Shown piece by piece: positions 6,495-8,393 of a DNA stretch of 8,393 bases. Position numbers and translations under genes: made by a program. The stretch comes from Gammaproteobacteria bacterium (lineage in GTDB: Bacteria; Pseudomonadota; Gammaproteobacteria; SZUA-152): contig JAUWLO010000087.1 in NCBI GenBank assembly GCA_030613605.1, forward strand, positions 1-8,393, written 5' to 3'. The notes under the pieces were generated by a model. It searched no databases. It was not told the DNA's origin and saw only the letters and a list, made by a program, of their open reading frames with translations. Position 1 is the first letter of the stretch; every line of letters starts with the position of its first letter.

Positions 6495-6568
6495 GTCATT
6501 CCGGCGCAGGCCGGAATCCAAAAACCATCTAAACATTAAAAATGGACTCCGGCCTGCGCCGGAGTGAC
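6495..6568. repeat. Inverted pair of palindromic 26-bp repeat units
   Basis: Two 26-bp units lie in opposite orientation, at 6495-6520 and 6543-6568, separated by 22 AT-rich bases. Each is itself a hairpin. In the first, ATTCCGGC (6498-6505) pairs with GCCGGAAT (6510-6517) around GCAG. In the second, ACTCCGGC (6546-6553) pairs with GCCGGAGT (6558-6565) around CTGC. As an inverted pair the units match at 24 of 26 positions. The two differences fall on partner bases of the same stem, so both 8-bp hairpins stay perfect. The sequence resembles the widespread family of short dispersed palindromes reading roughly GTCATTCCGGCGCAGGCCGG, similar in style to REP or dRS3 units, which suggests many copies elsewhere in the genome. 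It occupies most of the pcm-yqaA gap. Confidence 0.85.
6538..6565 (-). terminator. Possible attenuator/terminator between pcm and yqaA
   Basis: Read on the minus strand after pcm, the first palindrome forms an 8-bp, six-GC stem with a 4-nt loop, then CCA, then TTTTT (6542-6538). This resembles a weak intrinsic terminator that could reduce read-through from surE-pcm into yqaA-nlpD-rpoS. The 3-nt gap before a short T-run and the repeat nature of the hairpin make this tentative. Confidence 0.3.
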
Positions 6569-6591
6569 GGAAAATTTATCATAGATTTTTC

Positions 6592-7254
6592 CTACTCGGT
6601 TCCACCAAGCATGGGCACAAACACTACCTGATCCAGCACCTGCTGTTCATAACCATCGGGCGTTTTGGTGAGTAACATTAATTGTTGCATGCTGCGAGAA
6701 CCGACCGGCATGACCAGACGCCCACCCATGGCCAGCTGTTCCAGCAAAGCCTCTGGTATTTGCTCCGGGGCAGCGGTAGCAATAATGGCATCAAAAGGTG
6801 CAAACTCTGGCCAACCCCAGCTGCCATCACTGTATTTAAGGCGCACATTACGCAACTGCAGTTCGGTTAGTCGTTTCCTCGCCTGATCCAGCAAAGGCCG
6901 GATGCGTTCGACGGAATAAACCTCGCCCGCCAAAGGTGCCATGATTGCCGCCTGATATCCGGAACCGGTACCGATTTCCAGCACCCGATCCAGCGGCCCG
7001 CTTTCCAGTAACGCTGTGGTCATGCGCGCCACCACATAAGGCTGGGAAATGGTTTGACCATAGCCAATGGGTAAGGCGGTATCTTCATAGGAACGGCTGG
7101 CCAGCGCCTCGTCCACAAATATGTGCCGTGGCGTATTGCGGATGACATCCAGCACCTGCTGGTTGCTAATGCCCTCATCCCGCAGACGAGACACCAGCCT
7201 GTCACGCGTGCGTTGGGAGGTCATGCCGATACCCTGATGGCCGCCTGTGCTCAC
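6592..7254 (-). CDS. pcm: Protein-L-isoaspartate O-methyltransferase
   Basis: A 220-aa cytoplasmic enzyme that uses S-adenosylmethionine to methylate L-isoaspartyl residues formed by protein ageing, starting their repair. Visible signatures are ALPIGYGQTISQPYVVARMT (60-79), the family substrate loop, and the SAM-binding motif VLEIGTGSGYQ (91-101). SVERIRPLL follows at 114-122, then FDAIIATAAP (154-163) and GGRLVMPVG (177-185). I prefer the GTG at 7254, which overlaps the surE stop by four bases (GTGA) and has a G-rich, SD-like stretch (GGTGG, 7267-7263) upstream. It also retains GIG before MTSQRTRDRL. The ATG at 7224, with AGGG 7 nt upstream, would give a 210-aa protein nearer to the 208 aa of E. 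coli Pcm and cannot be excluded. Its partner upstream is surE, the usual arrangement. Confidence 0.95.
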   Translation of the reverse strand: MSTGGHQGIGMTSQRTRDRLVSRLRDEGISNQQVLDVIRNTPRHIFVDEALASRSYEDTALPIGYGQTISQPYVVARMTTALLESGPLDRVLEIGTGSGYQAAIMAPLAGEVYSVERIRPLLDQARKRLTELQLRNVRLKYSDGSWGWPEFAPFDAIIATAAPEQIPEALLEQLAMGGRLVMPVGSRSMQQLMLLTKTPDGYEQQVLDQVVFVPMLGGTE

Positions 7255-8021
7255 AATTCCCCCACCCAACTAGCAACCTGCTCCATGGCCGGGTAACGGG
7301 TCAAATCCACATTCAGCGGCGTGATCGATATGCGATTGTGACGCACGGCATGGAAATCCGTGCCTGGCCCGGCATCCTGTTCCGCACCCACCGGCCCTAC
7401 CCAGTAAATATCTTTACCGCGCGGATCCTGCATTTTGACTACCGGCTCTGATTTATGACGCCGACCCAGACGCGTAGCCTCAACTCCCTCTAATTTATCC
7501 CAGGCGATATCGGGCACATTGACGTTAAGAATGGTGTCTGCCGGTAATGGCTCATGTTGCAACCGCTCCAGCAGGGAAGCCGCAAATCGAGCCGCCGTAT
7601 CAAAATGCTGAAAATCCTCCCCAGCCTGTCCTGCTGCCAGCCCCCCCACCAGAGAAACAGCAATGGCCGGCAGTCCCAGGAATCGCCCCTCCATGGCTGC
7701 CGCAACCGTACCGGAATACAGCACGTCGTCACCCATATTGGAACCTGCGTTAATACCCGCAAAAACCATGTCCGGCTCCTGCTCTAACAGGCCCGTAATG
7801 GCAAGATGCACACAATCTGTGGGAGTGCCATCAACAAAGGTGTAACCATTGTCTGCCACGTGGGCGCGAATAGGGCTATCCAGGGTCAGTGAGTTGCTGG
7901 CACCACTGCGGTTACGGTCCGGGGCGACGACAGTGACCTCGGCTTTCTCAGAAAGGGCCTTTTCCAGACAAATCAGCCCCGGTGCCTGGTAACCATCATC
8001 ATTGCTCAGCAGGATTCTCAT
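7251..8021 (-). CDS. surE: 5'/3'-nucleotidase SurE
   Basis: A 256-aa metal-dependent phosphatase that hydrolyses nucleoside 5'- and 3'-monophosphates and helps stationary-phase survival. The N-terminus MRILLSNDDGYQAPGL carries the metal-binding Asp8 and Asp9. RSGASNSLTL supplies Ser39, and GINAGSNMGDDVLYSGTVAA supplies Asn92, all at the same numbers as in E. coli SurE. Length is close to the usual 250 or so residues. The ATG at 8021 is fixed by the family N-terminus, yet no ribosome-binding site stands at normal distance; the nearest AGGA is about 19 nt upstream. A promoter-like pair (8030-8057) would place the transcript start almost at the ATG. It overlaps pcm by four bases and is divergent from the Smr gene, with 28 bp between the two starts. 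Confidence 0.97.
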   Translation of the reverse strand: MRILLSNDDGYQAPGLICLEKALSEKAEVTVVAPDRNRSGASNSLTLDSPIRAHVADNGYTFVDGTPTDCVHLAITGLLEQEPDMVFAGINAGSNMGDDVLYSGTVAAAMEGRFLGLPAIAVSLVGGLAAGQAGEDFQHFDTAARFAASLLERLQHEPLPADTILNVNVPDIAWDKLEGVEATRLGRRHKSEPVVKMQDPRGKDIYWVGPVGAEQDAGPGTDFHAVRHNRISITPLNVDLTRYPAMEQVASWVGEL

Positions 8022-8029
8022 TGTTCGCT

Positions 8030-8057
8030 AGTATATAGTTCCTGAACCCATGGCCAA
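8030..8057 (-). promoter_or_regulatory. Candidate surE promoter, overlapping the start of the divergent Smr gene
   Basis: On the minus strand TTGGCC (8057-8052) and TATACT (8035-8030) are separated by 16 bp, matching four of six and five of six consensus sigma-70 bases. The predicted start, near 8023, is only about two bases before the surE ATG, so the mRNA would be leaderless or nearly so. The -35 lies in the first codons of the Smr gene. On the plus strand, TATATA at 8032-8037 could serve Smr, but it has no recognisable -35. Confidence 0.35.
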
Positions 8058-8393
8058 AGATAAACTACCCGAAAATGACACTGATTTATTCCGAGACATG
8101 ATGTCGGGCGTGAAACCATTGAAAGTGGAAGAGCGTATTCAACCCGAAAAACCCAATATTTCACCTCATCGGCGCACCCAAACTCCGGAAGAGCAGATTG
8201 AATCAGATTTTGTTGAGTTTGCGCATGCCACAGACGTAACACCGGAAGAATCGCTCTTTTTTGCCCGCACCGGTCTGCAGCAGCGACTATTAAAACAACT
8301 CAAACGCGGCGATATGCCAGTTGAGGCCAGCCTGGATTTGCACGGCCAGACTATTGAAGAAGCGGGAAAGTCGCTCACGCTTTTTCTGGAGGA
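8050..8393 (+). CDS. Smr (MutS2 C-terminal-like) domain protein, 3' truncated by window edge
   Basis: The first 114 codons of a gene that continues beyond the window. The protein begins MAKDKLPENDTDLFRDMMSG. A charged, probably flexible N-terminal region of about 90 residues includes PHRRTQTPEEQ and FARTGLQQRLLKQLKRG. It leads into VEASLDLHGQTIEEAGKSLT, where LDLHG is the signature that opens the Smr domain. Stand-alone Smr proteins of this type (SmrA/SmrB, YfcN-like) are nucleases; SmrB of E. coli cleaves mRNA at collided ribosomes. Which subgroup this is cannot be told without the C-terminal half. The ATG at 8050 gives a family-like N-terminus although no ribosome-binding site is visible before it. 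It is divergent from surE. Confidence 0.85.
   Translation, partial: MAKDKLPENDTDLFRDMMSGVKPLKVEERIQPEKPNISPHRRTQTPEEQIESDFVEFAHATDVTPEESLFFARTGLQQRLLKQLKRGDMPVEASLDLHGQTIEEAGKSLTLFLE

Noticed and set aside
6495..6568. CRISPR-like repeat
   Set aside because: Only two units, in opposite orientation, with a single AT-rich spacer; it is a paired palindromic repeat, not an array.

Overview
The window comes from a gammaproteobacterium of moderate GC content. The clearest evidence is the block surE-pcm-yqaA-nlpD-rpoS on the minus strand, a gammaproteobacterial arrangement, with proteins close in length and motifs to their E. coli and Pseudomonas counterparts. I cannot place the genus.

Layout from left to right. 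At 1-229 (-) is the N-terminus of an AlaC-type aminotransferase, cut by the window edge. At 230-540 is a divergent intergenic region with a probable alaC -10 box and an intact 160-bp MITE-like element (363-522), which has 18-bp perfect terminal inverted repeats and a perfect 4-bp target duplication (TCAG). It lies just upstream of a small Mth938/DUF498-family gene at 541-954 (+). Tail to tail with that gene, only 4 bp away, is a two-gene minus-strand unit: a polytopic, histidine-containing membrane protein of unknown family (2610-3815) followed by an arylsulfotransferase-family lipoprotein (959-2590). Upstream of this pair are rpoS (3919-4980), nlpD (5015-5884), a YqaA/DedA-type membrane protein (5884-6465), pcm (6592-7254) and surE (7251-8021). 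A pair of GC-rich palindromes (6495-6568) sits between pcm and yqaA. At the right edge a Smr-domain gene (8050-8393, +) starts divergently from surE and runs out of the window.

Functionally, the right two thirds form a stationary-phase and damage-control unit: SurE nucleotidase, Pcm protein repair, NlpD control of cell-wall amidases, and the RpoS sigma factor. The start/stop overlaps surE/pcm and yqaA/nlpD imply translational coupling. The membrane protein and sulfotransferase-like lipoprotein downstream of rpoS are visibly AT-richer than surE/pcm. They look like accessory cargo added at the end of the operon, and they are the least explained part of the window.
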